A program made the position numbers and the translations under genes. Source: JAWHQP01 sp032586195 (GTDB taxonomy: Bacteria; Pseudomonadota; Gammaproteobacteria; Enterobacterales; Pasteurellaceae). From it: a stretch of 64,000 nucleotides of DNA. The number at the start of each line of letters is the position of its first letter. Positions within the stretch are counted from its first letter, which is position 1. Location of the stretch: contig JAWHQP010000010.1 in NCBI GenBank assembly GCA_032586195.1, positions 9,741 through 73,740 of the forward strand. Direction: 5' to 3'. The notes beneath the pieces are model-generated. The model made no database searches and was not told the DNA's origin. It saw only the letters and a program-made list of their open reading frames with translations. Positions 17,389-25,832 of the stretch are shown piece by piece.

Positions 17389-18657
17389 ATGCATCTTGAT
17401 TTGAATCAACTGATCCAATGGCGCCGTGAATTTCATCGTTTTCCTGAAATCGGCTGGAGCGAGTTTTGGACCACCAGCCGAATAGCCGATTATTTAGAAT
17501 CTATGGGATTCAATATCTTATTGGGTAAACAAATTATCAATGAAGACTTTGTTCGCGGTCGCAAACAAGCCGTCGTGGAAAAAGGCTTTAGCGCAGCAAT
17601 CTCATATGGCGCCAACCCAAAATGGTTGGATAAAATGGAATACTATACGGGCTGCGTTGCGGTTTTCGACACGGGTAGAGCGGGAAAAACCGTCGCATTA
17701 CGCTTTGATATTGATTGTGTAAATGTCAGTGAAACCAAAAATGCCGCACATATTCCCAACCAACTTGGTTTTGCTTCAATCAATGATGGGTTAATGCACG
17801 CTTGCGGGCATGATGCGCATATCACTATCGGCTTAGGCACGGCACTATGGATTTCTCAAAATAAAGAGAAATTAAGCGGTAAAATTAAAATTGTGTTTCA
17901 GCCCGCCGAAGAAGGTGTACGAGGTGCCGCCGCTATTGCCGCCAGTGGAATTATTGATGATGCAGATTATTTTGCCGGTTCGCATATTAGTTTTTGTGCC
18001 AACAGCGGTACGGTAATTCCGAATCCTAAAAATTTCCTATCCACGACTAAAATTGATATTCGCTATCAGGGTAAAGCTGCTCATGCCGGCGCAGCGCCGC
18101 ATTTAGGACGAAATGCCTTATTGGCGGCGGCGCATGCCGTCACCCAACTACATGGCATTGCCCGTCACGGCGAAGGCATGACACGTATTAACGTAGGCAT
18201 ACTAAAAGCCGGCGAAGGGCGTAATGTTATTCCATCAAGCGCAGAAATTCAGCTTGAAGTACGTGGTGAAAACAAATCTATTAACCAATACATGACCGAG
18301 CAGGTTATGCAAATTGCCAAAGGTATCGCCGTAAGCTTTGACGTAGATTATGAAACGGAAATCGTGGGTGAAGCCGTTGATATGAATAATGATCCTGAAC
18401 TGGTGGAATTAGTCACAGAAATCGCGTCACAACAACCCCAAATCCAAAACGCGAAAGCGGAATATTTATTTAACGCCAGCGAAGACGCCACGATTCTAGG
18501 CAGACGCGTTCAAGATCACGGCGGTAAAGCCATTTATTTTATTATTGGAGCAGATCGTACCGCCGGACACCACCAGGCAGAATTTGATTTTGACGAAAAC
18601 CAGCTCCTGACCGGTGTAAATATTTATACGGGTTTGCTTCAACGCCTACTCAGCTAA
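17389..18657 (+). CDS. M20-family amidohydrolase (AbgA-like)
   Basis: A 422-residue metal-dependent amidohydrolase of the M20D group, which includes AbgA (p-aminobenzoyl-glutamate hydrolase subunit), hippurate hydrolase and indole-acetyl-amino-acid hydrolases. Metal and catalytic elements in order: MHACGHDAH near 134-142, PAEEG near 171-175, the lid-domain RYQGKAAHAG near 216-225, and GADRTAGHHQAEF near 382-394. The ATG at 17389 follows AGGAG with normal spacing; an upstream extension to 17350 would begin inside the uptake-sequence terminator and is rejected. No AbgB partner is present. Substrate unknown. Confidence 0.87.
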   Translation: MHLDLNQLIQWRREFHRFPEIGWSEFWTTSRIADYLESMGFNILLGKQIINEDFVRGRKQAVVEKGFSAAISYGANPKWLDKMEYYTGCVAVFDTGRAGKTVALRFDIDCVNVSETKNAAHIPNQLGFASINDGLMHACGHDAHITIGLGTALWISQNKEKLSGKIKIVFQPAEEGVRGAAAIAASGIIDDADYFAGSHISFCANSGTVIPNPKNFLSTTKIDIRYQGKAAHAGAAPHLGRNALLAAAHAVTQLHGIARHGEGMTRINVGILKAGEGRNVIPSSAEIQLEVRGENKSINQYMTEQVMQIAKGIAVSFDVDYETEIVGEAVDMNNDPELVELVTEIASQQPQIQNAKAEYLFNASEDATILGRRVQDHGGKAIYFIIGADRTAGHHQAEFDFDENQLLTGVNIYTGLLQRLLS

Positions 18658-18717
18658 AAATCGAATTTATGACACCGCACTTACTCGCCACGACGGTATT
18701 TTCTTGCCAACTCATTT

Positions 18718-19578
18718 TTATTTTGTCAGCAAATCCAACGCTTCTTGATATTTGGCGACGGTTTTGGCAATCACGTCCGCGGGCACTTTGGGAGCCGGCG
18801 CTTTTTTGTTCCAGCCGCTTTGCTCCAGCCAGTCACGCACGAATTGTTTGTCGAAAGACGGCGGATTAGTGCCCTCTTTGTAGGTATCCACCGACCAGAA
18901 ACGGCTTGAATCCGGCGTTAACACTTCGTCCATTAAGGTAAGCGTGCCGTTTTCATCCAAACCGAATTCAAATTTGGTGTCGCAGATAATAATGCCTTTG
19001 GTTAAAGCATAAGCGGCGGCTTCTTTATATAAGGCGATGGCGGCGGCACGCACTTTGGCGGCAAGTTCCGCTCCTATTTTTTGTTCGCACTGTGCATAGG
19101 AAATATTAATATCGTGATCGCCCACGTCTTCTTTGCTGGACGGAGTGAAAATCGGTTCCGGCAATTTGCTCGCTTCCACTAAGCCTTCGGGCAATTTCAA
19201 CCCGCAAATGGTGCCGGTTTGTTCGTAATCTTTTAAGCCGCTGCCGGTGAGATAGCCGCGTACGATGGATTCAATTTTAATCGGCGTTAAGCGCTTGCAC
19301 ACCACGGCGCGATCTTTGATTAAATCCGCTTCCGCTTTCGGCAGCACGTCATACACGCTATCGCCGGTGAAATGATTCGGCATGATATGCGCCAATTTAT
19401 TAAACCAGAAATTGGAAATTTGAGTGAGAATTTCTCCCTTGCGGGGAATCGGATCGTCTAAAATCACGTCAAACGCCGAGAGCCGATCACTCGCCACCAT
19501 CAGCATGCGTTTATCATCAATTTCGTACAGATCGCGCACTTTACCCGAATAGATTTTCTTAAGACTCAGTTCAGCCAT
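18718..19578 (-). CDS. purC: SAICAR synthetase (phosphoribosylaminoimidazole-succinocarboxamide synthase)
   Basis: It condenses CAIR with aspartate using ATP in the purine pathway. The 286 residues show the family's KKIYSGKVRDLYE start, the SDRLSAFDV loop (about 30-38), GSGLKDYEQTG near 112-122 and the LMDEVLTPDSSRFW signature near 214-227. It belongs to the longer bacterial type with a proline/lysine-rich C-terminus. A candidate PurR operator lies about 50 bases upstream of the start. Confidence 0.97.
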   Translation of the reverse strand: MAELSLKKIYSGKVRDLYEIDDKRMLMVASDRLSAFDVILDDPIPRKGEILTQISNFWFNKLAHIMPNHFTGDSVYDVLPKAEADLIKDRAVVCKRLTPIKIESIVRGYLTGSGLKDYEQTGTICGLKLPEGLVEASKLPEPIFTPSSKEDVGDHDINISYAQCEQKIGAELAAKVRAAAIALYKEAAAYALTKGIIICDTKFEFGLDENGTLTLMDEVLTPDSSRFWSVDTYKEGTNPPSFDKQFVRDWLEQSGWNKKAPAPKVPADVIAKTVAKYQEALDLLTK

Positions 19579-19626
19579 GTTGTTGCCCTTGCATTGAATA
19601 GATTACGGGGCGAATTATAACGCAAA

Positions 19627-19642
19627 TAGCAAACGATTGCAT
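19627..19642. promoter_or_regulatory. Candidate PurR operator of purC
   Basis: The 16-base site matches ANGCAANCGNTTNCNT at 11 of the 12 fixed positions. It sits 49-64 bases upstream of the purC start, at a promoter position typical for PurR-repressed purine genes. Confidence 0.75.
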
Positions 19643-19657
19643 AGCATAATTATCGCA

Positions 19658-19684
19658 AAGTGCGGTGCTGTTTCAGCGAGTTTT
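19658..19684 (+). repeat. Extended DNA uptake sequence
   Basis: Core AAGTGCGGT at 19658-19666 with a GAGTTTTT tail, between the divergent purC and prfC genes. Confidence 0.8.
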
Positions 19685-19772
19685 TAAAGATAAAATTCAA
19701 GGTTGCACCGAAGGCAAAGATCGGGGAAAATACGCCGATTTAAATTTATATTAACCGATTGAACAAACGAAC

Positions 19773-21362
19773 ATGTCATTAAACGATTATCCACAACAAG
19801 TGAACAAACGCCGTACCTTCGCGATTATCTCCCACCCCGACGCGGGTAAAACCACCATCACCGAAAAGGTGCTGCTGTACGGCAATGCTATTCAGACCGC
19901 GGGTTCCGTGAAAGGCAAAGGCTCCACCGCTCATGCCAAATCGGACTGGATGGAAATGGAAAAGCAACGTGGAATTTCCATTACCACCTCGGTCATGCAG
20001 TTTCCTTACAACCAATGTCTGGTGAATCTGCTTGACACCCCGGGACATGAGGACTTCTCGGAAGATACTTACCGCACCCTCACCGCAGTGGATAGCTGCT
20101 TGATGGTCATCGACGCCGCAAAAGGGGTGGAAGAACGCACGATTAAATTGATGGAAGTCACCCGTTTGCGTGACACACCGATCATCACTTTTATGAATAA
20201 ACTCGACCGCGATATTCGTGATCCAATGGAGCTGCTGGATGAAGTGGAAAGCGTGTTGAAAATCCATTGTGCGCCGATTACCTGGCCTATCGGCTGCGGC
20301 AAATTGTTTAAGGGTGTGTATCATTTATACAAAGACGAAACCTATTTATATCAAACCGGGCAAGGCCATAGAATTCAAGAAGTGCGCATCGTCAAAGGGT
20401 TAAATAATCCTGAGCTGGACACGGCGGTAGGCGACGATTTAGCCCGACAATTACGCGATGAACTTGAGTTGGTGCAAGGAGCATCCAACGAATTCGATCA
20501 TAAACTCTTTTTGACAGGCGAATTAACCCCGGTATTTTTCGGTACCGCACTGGGCAATTTCGGCGTGGATCACTTCCTTGACGGCTTAACCGAATGGGCA
20601 CCTGCTCCGCAAGCCCGCCGGGCGGACAACCGTTTGGTTGAGGCCTGCGAAGACAAGCTCACCGGTTTTGTCTTCAAAATCCAAGCCAATATGGATCCGA
20701 AACATCGCGACCGCGTGGCGTTTATGCGTATCGTATCCGGCAAATACGAAAAGGGTATGAAACTTCGCCACGTACGTATCGGCAAGGATGTGGTGATTTC
20801 CGATGCGCTGACCTTTATGGCAGGTGATCGCACCCATGCGGAAGAGGCTTACGCGGGTGATATCATCGGCTTGCACAATCACGGCACCATCCAAATCGGC
20901 GACACTTTCACCCAAGGGGAAGATTTGAAATTCACCGGTATTCCGAACTTCGCTCCGGAACTGTTCCGCCGCATCCGCCTGAAAGATCCGTTAAAACAAA
21001 AGCAACTGCTAAAAGGCCTGGTTCAGTTATCGGAGGAAGGGGCAGTGCAGGTGTTCCGACCGCTGATCAACAATGATCTGATCGTGGGAGCCGTGGGTGT
21101 GCTGCAATTTGACGTGGTGGTTTCCCGTCTGAAAACCGAATACAATGTTGAAGCGATATACGAGAACGTAAATGTCGCGACAGCCCGCTGGGTGGAATGC
21201 AAAGATATGAAAAAATTTGAAGAATTTAAACGCAAAAACGAACAGCATCTCGCTCTTGACGGCGGCGATAATCTGACTTATATCGCGCCAACCATGGTGA
21301 ACCTCAATCTGGCGACCGAGCGCTACCCGGATATTGAATTCTTTAAAACCCGCGAGCATTAA
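19773..21362 (+). CDS. prfC: Peptide chain release factor 3
   Basis: RF3 is a ribosomal GTPase that removes RF1/RF2 after peptide release. The 529 residues are full length (E. coli 529). GTPase motifs are SHPDAGKTT (G1, about 20-28), GISITTS (G2, about 67-73), LLDTPGHEDF (G3, about 88-97) and MNKLDR (G4, about 142-147); EF-Tu-like beta-barrel and RF3-specific domains follow. It is divergent from purC. A dyad of uptake sequences follows the stop. Confidence 0.97.
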   Translation: MSLNDYPQQVNKRRTFAIISHPDAGKTTITEKVLLYGNAIQTAGSVKGKGSTAHAKSDWMEMEKQRGISITTSVMQFPYNQCLVNLLDTPGHEDFSEDTYRTLTAVDSCLMVIDAAKGVEERTIKLMEVTRLRDTPIITFMNKLDRDIRDPMELLDEVESVLKIHCAPITWPIGCGKLFKGVYHLYKDETYLYQTGQGHRIQEVRIVKGLNNPELDTAVGDDLARQLRDELELVQGASNEFDHKLFLTGELTPVFFGTALGNFGVDHFLDGLTEWAPAPQARRADNRLVEACEDKLTGFVFKIQANMDPKHRDRVAFMRIVSGKYEKGMKLRHVRIGKDVVISDALTFMAGDRTHAEEAYAGDIIGLHNHGTIQIGDTFTQGEDLKFTGIPNFAPELFRRIRLKDPLKQKQLLKGLVQLSEEGAVQVFRPLINNDLIVGAVGVLQFDVVVSRLKTEYNVEAIYENVNVATARWVECKDMKKFEEFKRKNEQHLALDGGDNLTYIAPTMVNLNLATERYPDIEFFKTREH

Positions 21363-21369
21363 CGGCTTG

Positions 21370-21464
21370 AAGTGCGGTGTTAAAAAGCCTTGTTTTTGAA
21401 CGTTAATCTTATCTGCATTAAAACAGATTATGAATAAAAAATCCGTTTTTTAACACCGCACTTT
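21370..21464. repeat. Pair of inverted uptake sequences downstream of prfC
   Basis: AAGTGCGGT at 21370-21378 is matched by ACCGCACTT at 21456-21464. The complementarity extends to AAGTGCGGTGTTAAAAA-type arms of about 17 bases. Together with the 77-base loop this could form a large hairpin at the end of prfC, although a plain terminator hairpin is not obvious. Confidence 0.65.
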
Positions 21465-21538
21465 GTGCTTATCACGTATCTCTTTCCATTCAATCAGCTA
21501 CCTCAAACGTGCCAAAAATTAACCTTTTTTAGGTAATT

Positions 21539-21554
21539 CATGACATAGATCACA
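21539..21554. promoter_or_regulatory. Weak CRP-like site upstream of arcA
   Basis: CATGA-N6-TCACA, with eight of ten bases of the TGTGA/TCACA palindrome, 104-119 bases before the arcA start. It is a by-eye match only. Confidence 0.3.
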
Positions 21555-21657
21555 AATTTTTATTAAAAACTACAATTATCTGTTGTTACAGGATTGTTGC
21601 AACTATAAAATATCTCTTAATTGTATTTTCAGGATATTTAAATTTGTAAGGACATTT

Positions 21658-22368
21658 ATGCTTGCACCACAAATCCTCATCGTCGAAGACGAACCCATTA
21701 CTCGAAATACGTTAAAAAGTATTTTTGAAGCTGAAGGCTATGATGTATTTGAAGCCACCGATGGTACGCAAATGCATCAGATCATTTCCTCACAAGAAAT
21801 TCATCTTGTGATTATGGACATCAATTTACCCGGCAAAAACGGTTTGATGCTGGCGCGTGAGCTGCGTGAAAAAGCCAATGTAGCCCTCATGTTTTTAACA
21901 GGCCGTGATAATGAAGTAGATAAAATTCTTGGTCTGGAAATCGGCGCCGATGACTATATCACGAAGCCGTTTAACCCTCGCGAGCTGGCGATTCGGGCAC
22001 GCAATTTGCTTCATCGTACCATGAATGAAATGAACAAATCTGCTCAACAGCACGTTGAAGCATATCACTTCAACGGCTGGACGCTGGATATCAACAAACG
22101 GGCATTAATCAATCCTGATCAGGTGGAATACAAGCTGCCGCGCAGCGAATTCCGGGCGATGCTGCATTTCTGCGAAAATCCGGGAAAAATTCAAACCCGT
22201 GAAGATTTGCTGAAAAAAATGACGGGCCGGGATTTAAAACCACAGGATCGTACCGTTGACGTAACCATCCGCCGCATCCGCAAACATTTTGAAGATCATC
22301 CCGATACGCCGGAAATCATCGCCACTATTCACGGTGAAGGCTATCGTTTCTGCGGTGAAATCGAATAA
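21658..22368 (+). CDS. arcA: Aerobic respiration control response regulator ArcA
   Basis: ArcA is the DNA-binding response regulator of the ArcAB redox system, repressing aerobic respiration and TCA genes when the quinone pool is reduced. The 236 residues comprise a receiver domain with phospho-acceptor Asp54 (VIMDINLPG), acidic pocket E10-D11, Lys near 107 in ITKPFNP, and a C-terminal OmpR-type winged helix from about 135. The ATG at 21658 with AAGGA upstream is chosen; the frame is open to 21583 but that part is not homologous. A terminator follows. The sensor gene arcB (different from the carbamoyltransferase of the same name) is not here. Confidence 0.96.
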   Translation: MLAPQILIVEDEPITRNTLKSIFEAEGYDVFEATDGTQMHQIISSQEIHLVIMDINLPGKNGLMLARELREKANVALMFLTGRDNEVDKILGLEIGADDYITKPFNPRELAIRARNLLHRTMNEMNKSAQQHVEAYHFNGWTLDINKRALINPDQVEYKLPRSEFRAMLHFCENPGKIQTREDLLKKMTGRDLKPQDRTVDVTIRRIRKHFEDHPDTPEIIATIHGEGYRFCGEIE

Positions 22369-22371
22369 CAT

Positions 22372-22402
22372 AAAAAGAGCGGTTTTCAACACCGCTCTTT
22401 TT
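22372..22402 (+). terminator. Rho-independent terminator of arcA
   Basis: A 12-base-pair perfect stem (22372-22383 with 22391-22402) and 7-base loop, with the T-run inside and after the right arm, 3 bases after the arcA stop. Confidence 0.9.
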
Positions 22403-22585
22403 GTTCCATGAATTATATCAGGAGTTATCTCGACGCTGATTACATCCATTGGTGATACGCTTTGTCACCCTTCTCAAAATATTTATAATCAACAATCTTT
22501 ACCCTTTCGTTATTTGTGTAATAAGCCAATATTCGGTACAATCAGCACCATTCGTTAGAGACATATCAATAAAAAACAATTCAAT

Positions 22586-23068
22586 ATGACAAAGAAAAAA
22601 GTAAAATCCGGTTCAAATACCATTGCCTTAAATAAACGCGCCCGTCACGACTACTTTATCGAAGATGAAATTGAAGCAGGTCTTGCCTTGCAGGGCTGGG
22701 AGGTGAAATCCATGCGTGCCGGTAAGGCTAATATCAGCGATAGCTATGTCACGTTCAGCAACGGTGAGGCGTTTCTGTTCGGAGCCACTATTCAGCCGTT
22801 AAGTGTAGCCTCCAGCCATGTTGTATGCGACCCGACCCGTACCCGCAAGCTGCTGCTGAATCGGAAAGAATTGTCCTCTCTATTCGGCAAGGCAAATCGT
22901 GACGGCTATACCGTGGTTGCCCTCTCACTTTACTGGAAACAGGCGTGGGCGAAGCTTAAAATCGGTTTAGCCAAAGGTAAGCAGCAACACGATAAACGCA
23001 ACGATATTAAAGATCGCGAATGGAAATTACAAAAAGAACGGATTATGAAAAATGCCCGTAATGGCTAA
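22586..23068 (+). CDS. smpB: SsrA-binding protein (trans-translation factor)
   Basis: SmpB binds tmRNA and delivers it to stalled ribosomes for rescue and tagging. The 160-residue protein has the usual oligonucleotide-binding beta-barrel (NKRARHDYFIEDEIEAG near 14-30, GWEVKSMRAGK near 37-47) and a lysine/arginine-rich C-terminal tail (KQQHDKRNDIKDREW). Length and motifs are normal. I looked for ssrA (tmRNA) in the 232 bases downstream and did not find it. Confidence 0.97.
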   Translation: MTKKKVKSGSNTIALNKRARHDYFIEDEIEAGLALQGWEVKSMRAGKANISDSYVTFSNGEAFLFGATIQPLSVASSHVVCDPTRTRKLLLNRKELSSLFGKANRDGYTVVALSLYWKQAWAKLKIGLAKGKQQHDKRNDIKDREWKLQKERIMKNARNG

Positions 23069-23246
23069 GCGGTACCCGATATTCTCAGCAGTTCCGTTTC
23101 GTTAGCGTACAAAATCCTATAACTTACTAAGATCACAAGGTTTCTTCTTATTTTGATTAATCTGACCTCTCGCGTCATCTAATGACGACACGGCAACTCA
23201 AGTTTGGGTTGCATAACTTCAAATTCAATCTTTTTAGTTAAAAATA
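23069..23246 (+). other. Structured non-coding stretch after smpB
   Basis: No gene is seen here. Two small hairpins are visible: CGTCAT with ATGACG (23173-23187) and GCAAC with GTTGC (23193-23212). They precede the porin terminator, which has only a weak T-run in the plus direction. It could be the smpB 3' end or a small RNA; no further evidence. Confidence 0.35.
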
Positions 23247-23247
23247 A

Positions 23248-23277
23248 AAAAGCCCCAGCATTATTGCTCGGGCTTTT
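23248..23277 (-). terminator. Rho-independent terminator of the porin gene
   Basis: A stem of AAAAGCCC plus AGC paired with GCT plus GGGCTTTT, with one mismatch, followed on the minus strand by a long T-run (complement of 23240-23250). Confidence 0.85.
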
Positions 23278-23300
23278 AGGAAAATTAACTTTCTTTGAAA

Positions 23301-24395
23301 TTAGAAGTGGACACGTAAACCCACACCGAATACGTTGTCTTTATCGTCATTAGACTGATAATCCGCGGCGTATTTAGTACGTATGTGAGTATATTCTACG
23401 TATGGCACTACGTTTTTGTTGAATCTGTAGTCGATACCAACGGTGTAGTAGTTACGAATTGCTGCCGTATAATCTTCGCTTGATTGTTTAGCATCCAAAC
23501 GCTGCCATTGGAAGTACGCGCGAGATTCAGGAATAACACGGTAACCGGCATCTAACAAGATGTAGTTACCTTTGGTTTTGCCTGTAAGAGCCAAGTCTTC
23601 AACTAATTCTCCACGACCTATATAACCGCTACCTACATCGGTATTACGATAGTTTACATAGCTGACCGCAATATCAGCCGGGCCATACACATAACCTAAA
23701 TGTGCACCCCATTGGGTATTTTTCATACCAGTTGCAGTACCTAAACCTTCATAGCGTTCTTGAGTATAAAGCAATGCGGCACTTAAAGATTGTTCCTGAT
23801 CGATATCATAATTATAGAACAATACTCCACTATAACCGTTCTTATAGTCACCGTACGCTGCGTTGTTCTTATCCGGATTACCGAATAAATAATCTAAGCC
23901 GAAAGAGAAACCGTTCCATTCGGCTGAACGGAATTTCACTGATTTATCAGAACGGGTTGTCAACGGGCTGGCAGACGCAGACATATAGTATGCTGAGTCA
24001 TTTAAGAAATCATCCGCATTGATGGTATGACGACCGAAGCTTAAAGCACCTACGTCTTTAGCTGCAAAACCAACGAATAATTCACGGGTTGTCGGATCAC
24101 CCCAAGTACTCTTAGAACCTGCCTGTTTGTTTTTGGCCGAATCTTTTTCAAAACGTAATTGATAACCAGCAAATGCGGATAAACCATTACCTAAATCATG
24201 AGTCGCACGGATTTTCAAACGTGATCCGTCGTTAACCAAATCACCGCGTTGATCATCACTCATACGTCCCAAGTACATACGTAAAGAACCGGAAAGCTCA
24301 ATTTTAGTGCCGTCTTGTTCGTAAACTGTGATTGCGCTTGCTGCTGAACTTGCAGCCATCGCCGCTACTGCTAATGCTACTAATGTCTTTTTCAT
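23301..24395 (-). CDS. Outer-membrane porin, OmpP2 type
   Basis: A 364-residue general porin. The signal peptide is about 21 residues (MKKTLVALAVAAMAASSAASA, cut before ITVYEQDG). The mature chain shows alternating beta-strands of a 16-strand trimeric porin, many aromatic girdle residues, and the terminal phenylalanine (LRVHF) needed for BAM-dependent insertion. It resembles H. influenzae OmpP2, which admits sugars and nucleotides such as NAD. It is monocistronic, with a strong terminator and a CRP site in its long leader. The exact porin name is not certain. Confidence 0.9.
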   Translation of the reverse strand: MKKTLVALAVAAMAASSAASAITVYEQDGTKIELSGSLRMYLGRMSDDQRGDLVNDGSRLKIRATHDLGNGLSAFAGYQLRFEKDSAKNKQAGSKSTWGDPTTRELFVGFAAKDVGALSFGRHTINADDFLNDSAYYMSASASPLTTRSDKSVKFRSAEWNGFSFGLDYLFGNPDKNNAAYGDYKNGYSGVLFYNYDIDQEQSLSAALLYTQERYEGLGTATGMKNTQWGAHLGYVYGPADIAVSYVNYRNTDVGSGYIGRGELVEDLALTGKTKGNYILLDAGYRVIPESRAYFQWQRLDAKQSSEDYTAAIRNYYTVGIDYRFNKNVVPYVEYTHIRTKYAADYQSNDDKDNVFGVGLRVHF

Positions 24396-24536
24396 AATAT
24401 AATTCCTTGTGAGAATTTTTGTTTATTATTTATTTGAACTTTCTGAAACCAGACATGTCCAAACTCGCTATTAAAGCGACTGAGATCTTGCCAAAGAAAG
24501 AATCTTACGTCAAGCCTAAAACAATATTCGTATATA

Positions 24537-24558
24537 AAATGTGATTTAGATCACATTT
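24537..24558. promoter_or_regulatory. Near-perfect CRP-binding site
   Basis: TGTGA-N6-TCACA with flanking AAA/TTT, a near-complete palindrome with spacer TTTAGA. It is 142-163 bases upstream of the porin start on the minus strand and 245-266 bases upstream of tehB. It matches the canonical CRP consensus (CRP-N type), not the Sxy-dependent CRP-S type whose core is TGCGA. Confidence 0.85.
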
Positions 24559-24802
24559 TTTCTTGCCTTCAAGTTTGCCACATATAAAACGTATTAAAAT
24601 CAATACATTACCTATTCCATCAATTTTCATTTCAATTAAAATATTATCTTAATACCCCCTTTATTTTAGTTTTTCTAATTGAGCTTTTTTTAGCCATCCG
24701 CTCTAAAGATTGTACAAAAAACGTTCACTTGCATATTAGCGGCAAATACCATACTATATTTATCAACTAATTAACGATAAACAAAAAATTTGAGGTCAAT
24801 AA

Positions 24803-25666
24803 ATGGAAAAGGAATTAATCTGCTACAAAAAAATGCCGGTTTGGACAAAGGATTCTCTGCCGAAAATGTTTCAGGAAAAACATAACACAAAGGCGGGAAC
24901 ATGGGGAAAATTAACGGTATTAAAGGGGAAACTAAAATTTTATCTTCTGACGGAGCAAGGAGATGTCGTAAGTGAACATATTTTTGCGGCGGGAGAAAAT
25001 ACGCCTTTTGTTGAACCTCAGCAATGGCATCGGGTTGAAGCGTTTTCTGACGATTTACAATGTTATTTAGAGTTTTATTGCACGAAAGAAGATTATTTCA
25101 GCAAAAAATATAATATGACGGCGACGCATTCAGATGTGGTTGAAGCAATGCAATATATTTCGCCTTGTAAGGTATTGGATCTGGGCTGCGGACAAGGACG
25201 TAATTCGCTCTATCTCAGCCTGCGCGGATTTGATGTCAGCGCGAGAGATCACAATCCGCAAAGCCTGGCATTTCTCAACCAAACCGCAGAAAAAGAAAAT
25301 CTTAAAATCAACACCGCGCTTTACGATATTAATGAAGCGCATCTTCGGGAAAACTATGATTTTATTGTTTCAACTGTGGTATTTATGTTTTTGGAACGCC
25401 GTGCCGTGCCCGAAATTATCAAAAATATGCAGGCTCACACCAATGTCGGCGGTTATAATTTAATTGTTGCCGCCATGTCCACCGATGATGTGCCATGCCC
25501 GCTGCCGTTTTCATTCACCTTTGGCGAAAACGAGCTGAAAGACTATTACGCCGGCTGGCAATTGATTAAATATAATGAAGATATGGGCGAGCTGCACAAA
25601 ACCGATGAAAACGGCAATCGGATTAAAATGAAATTCGTCACCATGTTAGCGAAGAAAGTGAAGTAA
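24803..25666 (+). CDS. tehB: Tellurite-resistance methyltransferase TehB, two-domain form
   Basis: A SAM-dependent methyltransferase that detoxifies tellurite and similar oxyanions. The 287 residues hold an N-terminal cupin-like domain (about 5-95, DUF1971) followed by the TehB methyltransferase domain (about 100-285), with SAM motif LDLGCGQGRNS near 129-139. E. coli TehB has only the methyltransferase part; the fused form is the one known from H. influenzae. The membrane partner tehA is not adjacent. A GAGG site precedes the start. Confidence 0.93.
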   Translation: MEKELICYKKMPVWTKDSLPKMFQEKHNTKAGTWGKLTVLKGKLKFYLLTEQGDVVSEHIFAAGENTPFVEPQQWHRVEAFSDDLQCYLEFYCTKEDYFSKKYNMTATHSDVVEAMQYISPCKVLDLGCGQGRNSLYLSLRGFDVSARDHNPQSLAFLNQTAEKENLKINTALYDINEAHLRENYDFIVSTVVFMFLERRAVPEIIKNMQAHTNVGGYNLIVAAMSTDDVPCPLPFSFTFGENELKDYYAGWQLIKYNEDMGELHKTDENGNRIKMKFVTMLAKKVK

Positions 25667-25695
25667 TTTCTAAGATATTCTTGTCAGCCTTCACA

Positions 25696-25821
25696 AAGTG
25701 CGGTGCTGAAAAACGGAGTTTTTTCAATTTATTATTGGCTGTGTCAAACCAATGTTGAAAATAGAGTGCAAGGCATAGTGCCTTGGCACCTTTGAAAACT
25801 TCATTTTTCAGCACCGCACTT
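25696..25821. repeat. Inverted pair of extended uptake sequences between tehB and nagK
   Basis: AAGTGCGGT at 25696-25704 with the GCTGAAAA and GAGTTTTTT extension; ACCGCACTT at 25813-25821 in the opposite orientation, with a matching TTTTTCAGC flank. The two genes converge here, so the pair may fold as a shared terminator. The loop is over 90 bases. Confidence 0.75.
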
Positions 25822-25832
25822 TTTCTCACAGG

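Noticed and set aside
19779..20324. Open frame of 181 codons antisense to prfC
   Set aside because: Fully inside prfC on the other strand. The protein has no recognisable motif.
23069..23246. tmRNA gene after smpB
   Set aside because: The tag-coding region and tRNA-like ends of ssrA are absent.
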